Origin: JAIXWP01 sp964428835
GTDB lineage: Bacteria > Bacteroidota > Bacteroidia > Flavobacteriales_D > Sanyastnellaceae
Reading direction: 5' to 3'
NCBI GenBank assembly: GCA_964428835.1
Contig: CAYRZQ010000001.1
Location: 62,001-126,000 of the forward strand
Length of the DNA: 64,000 nt
The position numbers and the translations under genes are program-made. Of the stretch, positions 32,846-42,240 are shown piece after piece. The notes beneath the pieces were generated by a model that was not told where the DNA came from, made no database searches, and saw only the letters and a program-made list of their open reading frames with translations. Numbering within the stretch: the stretch's first letter is position 1; each line of letters begins with the position of its first letter.

Positions 32846-33814
32846 TTACTTTCCACAGTAAATAAAGCCCATTTCAAAACCTCCACGACGTCCGCTGTAT
32901 TTCATCAAATCACTGGTGACGATATCGTAGCTGATGCGGAATGTATTGTTTTTGTGACGCATTCCTAAGTGCAATACAACGCTGTCTTTCACGCGCACGG
33001 CGGCACCTCCAAGAATACTATATCCCGTGTTTTGCAATTTATAAGCAGTAATAATTCCAGCGTTGATTTCACGCGCTTTAGCTTGGCTCATGTACAATAC
33101 AGAAGGAGTAACGGTAATGTATTCTCCAAAGAAAACATCACAGTTGAAAATACCATTGAAACGCATCGGCAAACGAGCGGTCTGTCCAGTGAACGATTCA
33201 TTGGGTCTGTTGATGTGATATAAAGACAGACCAATTGAAGGATCAAAGCGTTTTTTCTTGTCGGTGTATTTGTAAAAAATACCAAAACTAGCGTCGAACT
33301 TGAGAATGCTCATGTCCGGAAGATCTTCTCCATTGGGAAGAGTTGGATCCAAACCGAATGCTGAGTTGTATTGATTTTCAAATAATAAATCTCTTTGTGA
33401 GAATTTTTTCTGATACAATCCAATTTGAAATCCAGTTGACAAAAAGTGGTCTTTACTTTTTGGATCTGTGATCTGGTATGCGCCAGAAGCTGCCATTGAA
33501 AATGTGTCGAAGTTGGAAGCGCCGGCGATGTGATTCATTAAAAGTAAACCAGCTCCGAAACGCTTCATCTTCATGTCGTAGCCCGCACCCACTGCGCTGT
33601 ACGGCTTTCCATTGAGCTTTTGCCATTGCGAACGATAAGTTCCAGCAAAGCGATATTTGATGTTGTCTTTGGCAGAGTACATTCCTGTTTGAGCAGGATT
33701 GTAATACAAGGGCAACATATCAAATTGTGATAAGTGAAAGTCTTGTGCTTTTATTGATATTCCCACCAACGAGAACATCAAGATAATAACTGAAAGGATA
33801 AAATTCTTTTTCAT
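32846..33814 (-). CDS. T9SS-associated PorP/SprF family outer-membrane protein
   Basis: 322 residues. A signal peptide (to about SIKAQ) is followed by the characteristic start of the mature protein, DFHLSQFDMLPLYYNPAQTGMY, which is the PorP/SprF signature (xSQYxxxPxxxNPAxxG). The remainder is a predicted 14-strand-type beta-barrel with strand ends in FGAGLLLM, LSTGFQIGLYQ and FEMGFIYCGK. In Flavobacterium johnsoniae SprF is needed for delivery of the type-B adhesin SprB to the surface. Here the gene lies 21 bp downstream of a giant type-B adhesin gene, so the two form an adhesin/anchor operon. Confidence 0.93.
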   Translation of the reverse strand: MKKNFILSVIILMFSLVGISIKAQDFHLSQFDMLPLYYNPAQTGMYSAKDNIKYRFAGTYRSQWQKLNGKPYSAVGAGYDMKMKRFGAGLLLMNHIAGASNFDTFSMAASGAYQITDPKSKDHFLSTGFQIGLYQKKFSQRDLLFENQYNSAFGLDPTLPNGEDLPDMSILKFDASFGIFYKYTDKKKRFDPSIGLSLYHINRPNESFTGQTARLPMRFNGIFNCDVFFGEYITVTPSVLYMSQAKAREINAGIITAYKLQNTGYSILGGAAVRVKDSVVLHLGMRHKNNTFRISYDIVTSDLMKYSGRRGGFEMGFIYCGK

Positions 33815-33835
33815 GATGTTGATTGTTGTGGTGAA

Positions 33836-36800
33836 TTATCGGATAAGGGTTACGTTGCCTGACATTTTAATATTCTTTCCATCAATGGTTTTTCCTGATA
33901 CGGTATAGACATAGACACCCACAGGCTGTGCAGTGCCTTGGTAAGTGCCGTCCCATCCGCCTTTTGGATCAGTAGTGGAGAAAATTAAATTTCCCCATCC
34001 ATTGAAAATTTTAAAGTCCACGGACTCGAAAGGTCCGCCTAATACGTGAAGTACATCATTACCACCATCACCATTCGGGCTAAATCCGGTTGGAACGGCA
34101 ATAGGTTCAATGGCCTTTGAAAGAGCCTGTACAACCGACACAATCGAGTCGCTGCAACCAGCGGTGTTGGTCACAACAAGCGTCACACCATATTGACCCT
34201 CAGCTGGGAATGTAACTGTCGGATTCTGAGAAGAGCTAGTAGCTCCGTTTTCAAATGACCAGCTCCAAGACGCGGCACCTACAGATTCATCTGTAAACAC
34301 TACATTTAAAGCATCATCAGAGAGGCTAGAGAATGCGGCGGTTGGTACGTCCTCAACAATAATGGTAATGGCGTCTGTAGCTTCAGGACATTGTTGGTTG
34401 TTGGTAGAAGTGAGTGTGAGCTCAATTGTTCCAACGGCCAAGTCAGAGGCGCTAAGGATGTAGGTGTTGATCAACTCATCCGCACTGAATGCAAAAGCCC
34501 CTGTTCCTGTCGTATTCCAAATTCCAGTTGAAACAGACCCAGCGATGATACCCGACAATTCTATTTCCGATTGATCGCCACAGATCACACGGTCTGGTCC
34601 GGCATTCACCACCGTAGTTGGAATGATAGTGATCACCAATTCGTCGGTGACTACAGGACACGCACCATTGGCGCTGCTTGACAATGTGAGCGTAACAGAG
34701 CCGGTCGAAATGTCTGATGCCGAGACGTTGTAGGTGTTGTTTAGAACAGTGTTGGCATTCGCGAAAGCGCCTGTTCCCGAGGCATTCCAGCTGGCGCTTC
34801 CAGATGCGCTGACTACATTACCTATAATTGTAACTGCTGATTCAGCAGCGCAGATGGTTTGATCAGCACCCGCATTTACTAATGCCAGCGTATTGATATC
34901 TATACGAAGAGTATCGTTGCTTGCAACACAAAGCCCAGTGTTGTTTGCGGTGAGCACGAGTTCAACAAATCCATTTTGAATATCGCCAGCAGAAGGTGAA
35001 TAAGCTTGTGTTTCACCAAAGACGCTTGACGGTTCAAAAGTTCCGGTACCTAAGGTGGACCATGCACCAGTGGTAGATGCGCCACTGATATTACCCGCGA
35101 GATTTACAGTTTCTTGAGTGCTGCAAACTGTAAGATTATTGCCAGCAGAAACACTGGAAATAGGAGTAATACTAACAACGAGAGTATCGTATCCAGGCTC
35201 ACAACTTCCATTATTGGTACTGACTAAGTAGAAGCTTATCGAACCGAGCAAACGATCGGTTTCTGATAAAGTGTAAGCAGCATTGATATCTGTGCTATTG
35301 GAGAAAGTTCCGCTTCCGTTAGTTGTCCAATTCCCTTGAGTAGCGCCACCAGTAATGATTCCAGAAAGATTGATTTGCTCTTGCGATGCGCAGATTTGTG
35401 CATCATTGCCAGCTTGAACAAATACGCTTGAGCTGAATGTTACCGTCATTTCATCCGTTACAACAGGGCAGTTTCCTGTATTGGTTGGAGTTAGAGTAAA
35501 CGTGACGCTACCAGAAAGTCTATCCGCCTCACTGAATTCATAGATAGCATTTAGAGCGCTTGCATCAGGAATAAAGTTACCAGAACCTGATGTGGTCCAA
35601 ACTCCAGTAGTGGTGCCGTTGGCAATCAGCCCTTGCAGTTGTGTTACATCAGCTGAGATACAAACGGTTTGATCTTGTCCAGCATTCACCGCAATGCCAG
35701 AGGACATTGTGAGGGTAATAACATCTGAAACAGGAAGACAATCGCCTATACCTGTTGTAGTGATGGTAAGACTTACGGAACCGAGCGCTTGTTCGGTTTG
35801 TGTTGGTGCATAGGACATGTTGGCGCTTGTAGCATTTGGGGTAAAAGATCCGCTGCCGCCGCTCCATACTATACCAGTAGCATTTGTAAAGGTGGCGGAT
35901 AAATTGAAAACTGGATTTTCTCCGCACACGAATAAATCATTTCCAGCATTTACTGTAGGTGCTGGTGTGAAGTTGATGATCATGTCATCGCTTGCGCTGT
36001 TACAGCTATTGGTAGCTGACCAAGTAAGAGTGACACTTCCATTGATGACATCTTGTTCAGATGCTTGATAAATTGCATTTGCTGCGGTGCTTGAAGGTGA
36101 GAATACACCAGTGCCCGAACTTGTCCAAACACCTGTAGTGGCCGCTCCTGTTAAAGAACCAGCAAGTTGAACATTGGCATTATTGCCACAGACTGTTTGA
36201 TTTGCGCCCGCGTTTGCTCCACCAACGTTGAAGATATTCAATGTCATCTGATCAGATACGGCAGCACACGAACCATTGTTGGTGGTAGTCAATGTAAGTG
36301 TAATTGTTTGTGCAGCTACATCAGCAGGTGATGGAGTATATATCGCATTGAGCGATGTATTGTTTGGGCTAAATGTTCCAGATCCGCTTGTGGTCCATAC
36401 GCCCGTTGGAACTCCTCCAGTGATTTGACCTTCGAGTTGAATGGTGGTTTGATCTGCGCAAATGGTTTGATTGACGCCCGCATTAACAGATCGTGCTGGA
36501 GTTATTGTGAGTAAGAGTGTATCTACAGCTTGGTTACAACTATTGGCCGCGAGGAAGATGAATACCTCACCAGATGCAATATCCGTAGCGCTAGGTGTAT
36601 ATGTGGCGTTGAGCGCGTTGATGCTTGGGCTGAATGTTCCGGTTCCAGTGGTTCCCCATTGTCCAGATGTAGCGCCTCCACCAATGACACCGCTGATATT
36701 GATCACCGCATTGTTTCCACAAACGGTTTGATTTGCACCAGCATTAGCAAGACCCGCAGGAAGAATCACAATATTCATTTGATCGGTTACTGCATTGCAA

Positions 36801-39800
36801 GTGCCGTTTCCAGTGGAGGTGAGTGTGAGAATTACAGAGCCAAATAAACTATCTGCTGCGCTGCATTCATAGATGGCGTTTAGCGCTGTGTTATTTGGAA
36901 TAAATGTTCCGCTACCAGAAGTTGACCAAACACCAGTATTTGAAGTACCGCTAACGCTTCCGCTTAGCTGCACGTTGAGATTGCTCACGCAAATGGTTTG
37001 ATCCAAGCCAGCATTTACTTCTGGAGCAGGCACAATATCAACGATAACAGATGATGTTTCTGGAAGACAGAGTCCGTTGCCTGTTGAGGTTAATGTCAGT
37101 ACGAGACCACCGTTGTTTATCTCAGATGCGCTTGGAATGTATTGTGCATTTAATGCATTTGCATTCGGAACAAAAGTACCGCTTCCACCAGACCAAGTTC
37201 CGCCATTGGCAATTGCCACAGAACCATTGAGATTTACAGCAGCATTATTTTCACATGAAACGAGAGTGTTTCCTGCGTTCACAACGGGTGATGGAGTATA
37301 GTTAATACGTACAACATCAGATACAGGTAGGCAAGTTCCATTGCCAGAAGTGGTAAGTGTGAGCTCTACAAAACCGTTTGCGATTTCAGTCGCAGTAGGC
37401 TGATATGATGCGTTGAGTGCATTGGCGGATGGTGAGAACACACCGAGGCCACCCGACCATTGTCCTCCAGCAGCGAAATTGATGAAGCCATTTAGGTTAG
37501 CGAGAGGATTGTTTCCACAAACTGTTTGATCGTTGCCCGCATTTGCGATTGGTGCTGGAGCAAACGTGATAACCACATCATCGCTTACAGGACTGCATGT
37601 TCCATTTCCAGTAGACGTAAGAGTGAGCGTCAAACTTCCAAGGGCAATTTCTGCGGCAGTAGGAGTATATGTGGCATTGAGTACTGTTGGTGATGGGAAA
37701 TAGGTTCCTGCGCCGCCTGTCCAAACGCCACCGAGTGCGTTGAATACTTGGCCGCTCAGCGACACGGTAGAATTATTCGCACATGCGCTAATATTCAATC
37801 CGGCATTTACAATTGGTGCGGGAGCTATAGTAATGGTAACTTGATCCGTCACTTGATTGCAAAGTCCGTTTCCTGTTGTGGTGAGTGTAAGTGTTACAGA
37901 GCCTATTGCAATTTCTGTTGCGGTAGGTGTGTAAGTTGCATTGAGAGTGTTTGCGTTTGGAGAGAATGTGCCATTGCCCCCGCTCCATGTGCCGCCCGAA
38001 GCAATCGTAACTGATCCATTGAGTGTAGCAGTTGCATTATTAGCACACACTAGTATATCAGATCCCGCATTGGCTGTTGGTGCTGCAGTAAATTGAATCG
38101 ATACCTGATCTGATACAGCAGTACACAATCCATTGCCGGTTGAGGTAAGGGTGAGCGTAATGCTTCCTGACGCAATTTCGGCCGCTGTTGGTGTGTATGT
38201 AGCATTGAGGGTATTGTTGTTTGGCGAGAACAAACCAAGACCTCCAGACCATTGAGCGCCTGAAGCTATGGTTACGGCTCCAGCGAGATTGATTGAGGCA
38301 TTGTTAGCGCATCGCACTTGATCTGGGCCTGCATTCACCGTTGGCGCAGCTGTGTAGTTAATTACCATTTGGTCGGTTACAGCTACGCAAAGTCCATTAC
38401 CAGTTGATGTTAAAGTAAGTGTGACGTTACCTGCGGCAATTTCTGCTGCTGTAGGTGTATAGATTGCGTTGAGTGTATTTGCATTGGGTGAGAATGTTCC
38501 AGCGCCTCCTGTCCATTGTCCGCCGGTTGCGTTGGTCACGCTGCCTGCGAGTGTTACGGCTGCATTGTTAGCGCATGCAGTGCGATCTACACCAGCATTT
38601 ACAATCGGTGCTGGATTGATAGTAATTACTACTTGATCTGTCACTTGATTGCAAAGGCCGTTACCTGTTGTGGTAAGTGTGAGCGTTACGGTACCTGCAT
38701 TTCTTTCTGCTAACGAAGGTGTATAGGTAGCGTTGAGTGTATTAGCGTTGGGAGAGAATGTCCCTGTGCCTCCGCTCCATACGCCCCCGCCTGCGATAGA
38801 CACAGAACCATTCAGGGTTGCCACCGCGTTGTTCGCGCAGACAGTGATGTCTGCACCAGCATTGGCAGTTGGAGCGGCGGTGAATTGAATAGTCACTTGA
38901 TCCGTCACGGCAGTACACAACCCATTACCTGTTGAGGTAAGCGTCAGCGTAATATTTCCTGATGCAATTTCAGTTGCCGTTGGAGTGTATGTAGCGTTGA
39001 GAGTGTTATTGTTGGGTGAAAATACACCGAGACCACCCGACCATTGACCACCGGTGGCAATAGTAACTGCTCCCGCCAGGCTGATAGTCGCGTTGTTTGC
39101 ACATCGCACCTGGTCTGGACCAGCGTTTACGGTTGGTGCTGCGCTGTAACTAATAATCATTTGATCTGTGACCGCTATACAAGAGCCGTTGCCAGTTGAT
39201 GTAAGCGTAAGAGTGACACTTCCCGCGGCAATCTCTGCTGCGGTTGGAGTATAGATGGCATTGAGCGTATTTGCATTTGGAGAAAATGTTCCAGCACCAC
39301 CCGACCATTGTCCTCCACTTGCATTGGTGATGCTTCCAGCAAGAGTCACCGCTGCGTTGTTAGCACATGCGGTGCGGTCTGTGCCAGCGTTTACAATTGG
39401 TGCAGGAGTAATGGTGATGATGACTTGATCAGTCACTTGGGTACACAGTCCGTTACCAGTTGTGGTGAGCGTAAGTGTAACAGAGCCTGCATTTCTTTCT
39501 GCTAATGAAGGTGTATAAGTTGCGTTGAGAGTGTTTGCATTTGGAGAAAATGTTCCAGTTCCACCACTCCAGACGCCGCCTGTGGCGACCGTTACAGCGC
39601 CATTAAGAGTTGCTGTTGCATTGTTTGCACAAACGGTGATGTCTGCTCCCGCGTTTGCAGTTGGCGCAGGTGTGAATGTGATTATTACTTGATCTGTTGC
39701 TGCTAAACACTGTCCATTGCCAGTTGTGGTCAATGTAAGTGTAACACTTCCATTCGCTCTTTCTGTAGCAGTTGGAGTGTACGTGGCGTTGAGTGCGTTG

Positions 39801-42121
39801 GCGTTTGGAGAGAATGTACCTAAACCACCCGACCACTGACCTCCTGAGGCGATAGTGACACTACCAGCAAGAGTGGCGTTGGCGTTGTTAGCACAACGCG
39901 TGATGTCTGCGCCAGCGTTGGCTGTTGGTGGAGTAGTATAAAAAATAGTAACTTGATCACTCACACTATTACACAATCCATTTCCTGTTGAAGTCAATGT
40001 AAGTGTAACACTGCCCGCAAGTATTTCGGCAGCTGTTGGTGTGTACACAGCATTGAGTGTATTTGCTGATGGGGCGAAGCTACCGGCGCCACCAGTCCAC
40101 ACACCGCCAGTAGCGATGGTTACAGAACCAGCAAGTGTTGCTGCAGCGTTATTGCCGCAACGTGTGATGTCTGCTCCAGCGTTTACAACTGGCGCTGCGG
40201 TGAAAGTGATGAGCACATTGTCAGAGATTGGATTACAAATTCCATTTCCTGTTGTGGTGAGTGTCAGCGCTAAAGATCCTGCATTTAATTCTGCGGTCGT
40301 CGGCACGTACACAGCATTGAGTGTTGTATTGTTTGGGATAAATGTTCCAGCACCACCAGTCCAAACGCCGCCTGTGGCAACGGTTACAGCACCATTAAGT
40401 GATACGTTTGAATTGTTGCGGCATACTGTTCTATCTGTACCTGCGTTCACTGTTGGTGCGGGACTAATTGTGAGTGTCATTACATCAGAAACAGGAGTAC
40501 ATGCTCCTGTAGATGTTAGCGTAAGAGTTACGCTTCCGGCAGCGGCGTCTGCTGCGCTGGGTGTGTACACTGCGTTAAGGGCGGTATTGTTTGGTGTAAA
40601 GCTACCGGTGCCAGAGGAGCTCCAAATACCTGTTGTTGTTCCACCTGAAACTGCGCCATTTAACTGAGCCGTAGCGTTTGCGCAAATAGTTTGATCAGGT
40701 CCTGCGGAGGCCGTAATTGGCGCAACGAATTCTGAGAAGTATCCATATTTACAACCCGAAGAGGCGCCTCCGTTTCCTAGTCCAAGTGCGAATACATCGA
40801 TGCTATTGGTGATTCTGAAAGTCTGATCAACTGGGATTTGTGCGGTGTTGTAGGTAATGCGCGCGGCGCTCCAAACACCAGCAGTTCCGGGTACTTGCAC
40901 GAAGGCTGTAGTCGGAATCGTCGCGGTTCCCGGTCCTGTTATGGTAAATCCATTGACTGCCGCGGTACGACAAAGTATGGTGAGGTAAAATGTTTGGCTC
41001 GACCCACGCACAAAGTTTACGGCTTGCGAACCAGCGCAATTGAGAGGAGGCAATTGAGCCATTCCCATCTCACATCCGAATCCAGTAATGTGCATGGCGT
41101 ACGTGGGTTCTGTACATCGAATGTAAACAGAGTTGTCGAGTCCAGTTGACAAATAGTCCATATCAATTCGGTAGTATTCTCCTGCGAAAAGTGTTGCAAT
41201 TGGAGTAGCGCTTCCATTGATGAATACACGAGTATTGTTTCGTGTAGCCATTAATACAACGCTTTCATCCCCGTTGCTGGCAAGAGCACCTTTGACTGCG
41301 ATGTAGTCCGTTCCCACAACATCGGTAGGCACAATCTGATCACCAAGAATATCGAAACAACCGCCGGCAGGGCTGCGGTTGGAATCGTCTTTTAATGAAA
41401 CAGTAATTGGTTTGTCTGAAAGCACTACGGCGCCAGAAGGGTGTGTGCTTGGCTGCGTATAGTTTGTTCCAGTCCATCCGCAAGAATATGTTTGTCCAGC
41501 ATTGAGGGTGATGGAAAATTGTTGAAGTGCGGGATAACCATCAACGGGTGTTGGCGAATAGATAGTGACAACAGTGTTATTTTCTGTTGCACAAATATCA
41601 AATGAAGCAAACGCGAGATGAGGCGAAGCGAATACTTGGTTGGGAAAAGCGGCGTGTTTGTGCAAAGGAATATAGAACTCCGTTCCCAATGCATTTGGTC
41701 CTTTTAGTGCCCAGATATCGGTATTGTTGGTATTTGCACATTCGTAGTAGCAGGTGATAGATGTGGTGGCCTGCACGCGAAGACCAGTGTTTACAACTGT
41801 GTTCGTTGGTCTGGTTTCGAGAACGGACTTGAATGCAGTCAAATTGATGCGCTGTGACTCGTTGGCCGCCAAGGTTACTACTATTGGATTACCGCCATTG
41901 AATCCAGGATTGGCAGGCTGTGATATGGTTACAGTGGAGGCTTGTCCTGTGGATGAGACGAATAGAAATAGTGGTTCTCCACCTGGACTATTGTGCAGAT
42001 CCGTTATGTCTGGTGGTGCAAACCAGAAATCCGTTCCGCTTTGTGCAAGCATTGTATTGCTTGTGCAAATGGTCCATGTAAGTAAGATGAGAGATACTAA
42101 ACGAGTAAAATTTGGTAGCAT
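33836..42121 (-). CDS. Giant repetitive surface adhesin with type-B T9SS sorting domain
   Basis: With the ATG at 42121 (MLPNFTRLVSLILLTW) it has 2761 residues; the frame opens 15 codons earlier. A signal peptide ends near MLAQ. Residues to about 465 form an IgGFc-binding-like N-terminal domain (SGTDFWFAPPD..., LFLFVSSTGQAS, GDQIVPTDVVGTDY). Then come about 24 tandem repeats of some 88 residues (NAGxDxxxCxNN...VWSGGxGTFSPN...LNATYTPTxxE...TLTLTTTGNG.C), a PKD domain (SWSWSFENGATSSSQNP) and a type-B C-terminal sorting domain (VPTGFSPNGDGGNDV..., FNGWGNLIF, VGVYVYTVSGK). It is a T9SS substrate expected at the cell surface and is followed by its PorP/SprF partner. Confidence 0.92.
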   Translation of the reverse strand: MLPNFTRLVSLILLTWTICTSNTMLAQSGTDFWFAPPDITDLHNSPGGEPLFLFVSSTGQASTVTISQPANPGFNGGNPIVVTLAANESQRINLTAFKSVLETRPTNTVVNTGLRVQATTSITCYYECANTNNTDIWALKGPNALGTEFYIPLHKHAAFPNQVFASPHLAFASFDICATENNTVVTIYSPTPVDGYPALQQFSITLNAGQTYSCGWTGTNYTQPSTHPSGAVVLSDKPITVSLKDDSNRSPAGGCFDILGDQIVPTDVVGTDYIAVKGALASNGDESVVLMATRNNTRVFINGSATPIATLFAGEYYRIDMDYLSTGLDNSVYIRCTEPTYAMHITGFGCEMGMAQLPPLNCAGSQAVNFVRGSSQTFYLTILCRTAAVNGFTITGPGTATIPTTAFVQVPGTAGVWSAARITYNTAQIPVDQTFRITNSIDVFALGLGNGGASSGCKYGYFSEFVAPITASAGPDQTICANATAQLNGAVSGGTTTGIWSSSGTGSFTPNNTALNAVYTPSAADAAAGSVTLTLTSTGACTPVSDVMTLTISPAPTVNAGTDRTVCRNNSNVSLNGAVTVATGGVWTGGAGTFIPNNTTLNAVYVPTTAELNAGSLALTLTTTGNGICNPISDNVLITFTAAPVVNAGADITRCGNNAAATLAGSVTIATGGVWTGGAGSFAPSANTLNAVYTPTAAEILAGSVTLTLTSTGNGLCNSVSDQVTIFYTTPPTANAGADITRCANNANATLAGSVTIASGGQWSGGLGTFSPNANALNATYTPTATERANGSVTLTLTTTGNGQCLAATDQVIITFTPAPTANAGADITVCANNATATLNGAVTVATGGVWSGGTGTFSPNANTLNATYTPSLAERNAGSVTLTLTTTGNGLCTQVTDQVIITITPAPIVNAGTDRTACANNAAVTLAGSITNASGGQWSGGAGTFSPNANTLNAIYTPTAAEIAAGSVTLTLTSTGNGSCIAVTDQMIISYSAAPTVNAGPDQVRCANNATISLAGAVTIATGGQWSGGLGVFSPNNNTLNATYTPTATEIASGNITLTLTSTGNGLCTAVTDQVTIQFTAAPTANAGADITVCANNAVATLNGSVSIAGGGVWSGGTGTFSPNANTLNATYTPSLAERNAGTVTLTLTTTGNGLCNQVTDQVVITINPAPIVNAGVDRTACANNAAVTLAGSVTNATGGQWTGGAGTFSPNANTLNAIYTPTAAEIAAGNVTLTLTSTGNGLCVAVTDQMVINYTAAPTVNAGPDQVRCANNASINLAGAVTIASGAQWSGGLGLFSPNNNTLNATYTPTAAEIASGSITLTLTSTGNGLCTAVSDQVSIQFTAAPTANAGSDILVCANNATATLNGSVTIASGGTWSGGNGTFSPNANTLNATYTPTATEIAIGSVTLTLTTTGNGLCNQVTDQVTITIAPAPIVNAGLNISACANNSTVSLSGQVFNALGGVWTGGAGTYFPSPTVLNATYTPTAAEIALGSLTLTLTSTGNGTCSPVSDDVVITFAPAPIANAGNDQTVCGNNPLANLNGFINFAAGGQWSGGLGVFSPSANALNASYQPTATEIANGFVELTLTTSGNGTCLPVSDVVRINYTPSPVVNAGNTLVSCENNAAVNLNGSVAIANGGTWSGGSGTFVPNANALNAQYIPSASEINNGGLVLTLTSTGNGLCLPETSSVIVDIVPAPEVNAGLDQTICVSNLNVQLSGSVSGTSNTGVWSTSGSGTFIPNNTALNAIYECSAADSLFGSVILTLTSTGNGTCNAVTDQMNIVILPAGLANAGANQTVCGNNAVINISGVIGGGATSGQWGTTGTGTFSPSINALNATYTPSATDIASGEVFIFLAANSCNQAVDTLLLTITPARSVNAGVNQTICADQTTIQLEGQITGGVPTGVWTTSGSGTFSPNNTSLNAIYTPSPADVAAQTITLTLTTTNNGSCAAVSDQMTLNIFNVGGANAGANQTVCGNNANVQLAGSLTGAATTGVWTSSGTGVFSPSSTAANAIYQASEQDVINGSVTLTWSATNSCNSASDDMIINFTPAPTVNAGNDLFVCGENPVFNLSATFTNATGIVWSGGSGSFTPNATSANMSYAPTQTEQALGSVSLTITTTGIGDCLPVSDVITLTMSSGIAVNAGQDQTVCISADVTQLQGLIANGTTTGVWTTSGSGNFIPDASALNAIYEFSEADRLSGSVTFTLTPTNTGNCPVVTDEMTVTFSSSVFVQAGNDAQICASQEQINLSGIITGGATQGNWTTNGSGTFSNSTDINAAYTLSETDRLLGSISFYLVSTNNGSCEPGYDTLVVSITPISSVSAGNNLTVCSTQETVNLAGNISGASTTGAWSTLGTGTFEPSSVFGETQAYSPSAGDIQNGFVELVLTANNTGLCVASNDTLRIDINTLALVNAGADQTICAAESAVTIIGNVVSASGSASWNASGTGAFANANTVLNNTYNVSASDISTGSVTLTLSSSANGACPVVTDELVITIIPTTVVNAGPDRVICGDQSEIELSGIIAGSVSTGIWNTTGTGAFAFSADELINTYILSASDLAVGTIELTLTSTNNQQCPEATDAITIIVEDVPTAAFSSLSDDALNVVFTDESVGAASWSWSFENGATSSSQNPTVTFPAEGQYGVTLVVTNTAGCSDSIVSVVQALSKAIEPIAVPTGFSPNGDGGNDVLHVLGGPFESVDFKIFNGWGNLIFSTTDPKGGWDGTYQGTAQPVGVYVYTVSGKTIDGKNIKMSGNVTLIR
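34350..40710 (-). repeat. About 24 tandem 88-residue (264-bp) adhesin repeats
   Basis: Coding repeats within the giant adhesin. The middle copies (about 37.5-40.1 kb) are the most alike and are ordered as a three-repeat block of 792 bp used more than twice. Outer copies are diverged, so expansion was probably most recent in the centre. Confidence 0.85.
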
Positions 42122-42240
42122 GCAAAGCCAATTTGGTGCATTCTTTACGAAAGTTTGTTGTAACATGTTTCGCAGGATGTGTTAAATATGATTCCCTGAT
42201 TTTTAGTATTTTCGTATTGAAACCTCAATTTAAATCTAAC

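Noticed and set aside
36471..40667. Several plus-strand frames opposite the giant adhesin (for example 40041-40667)
   Set aside because: They mirror the period of the repeats on the other strand and recur with it; low-complexity translations without starts or domains.
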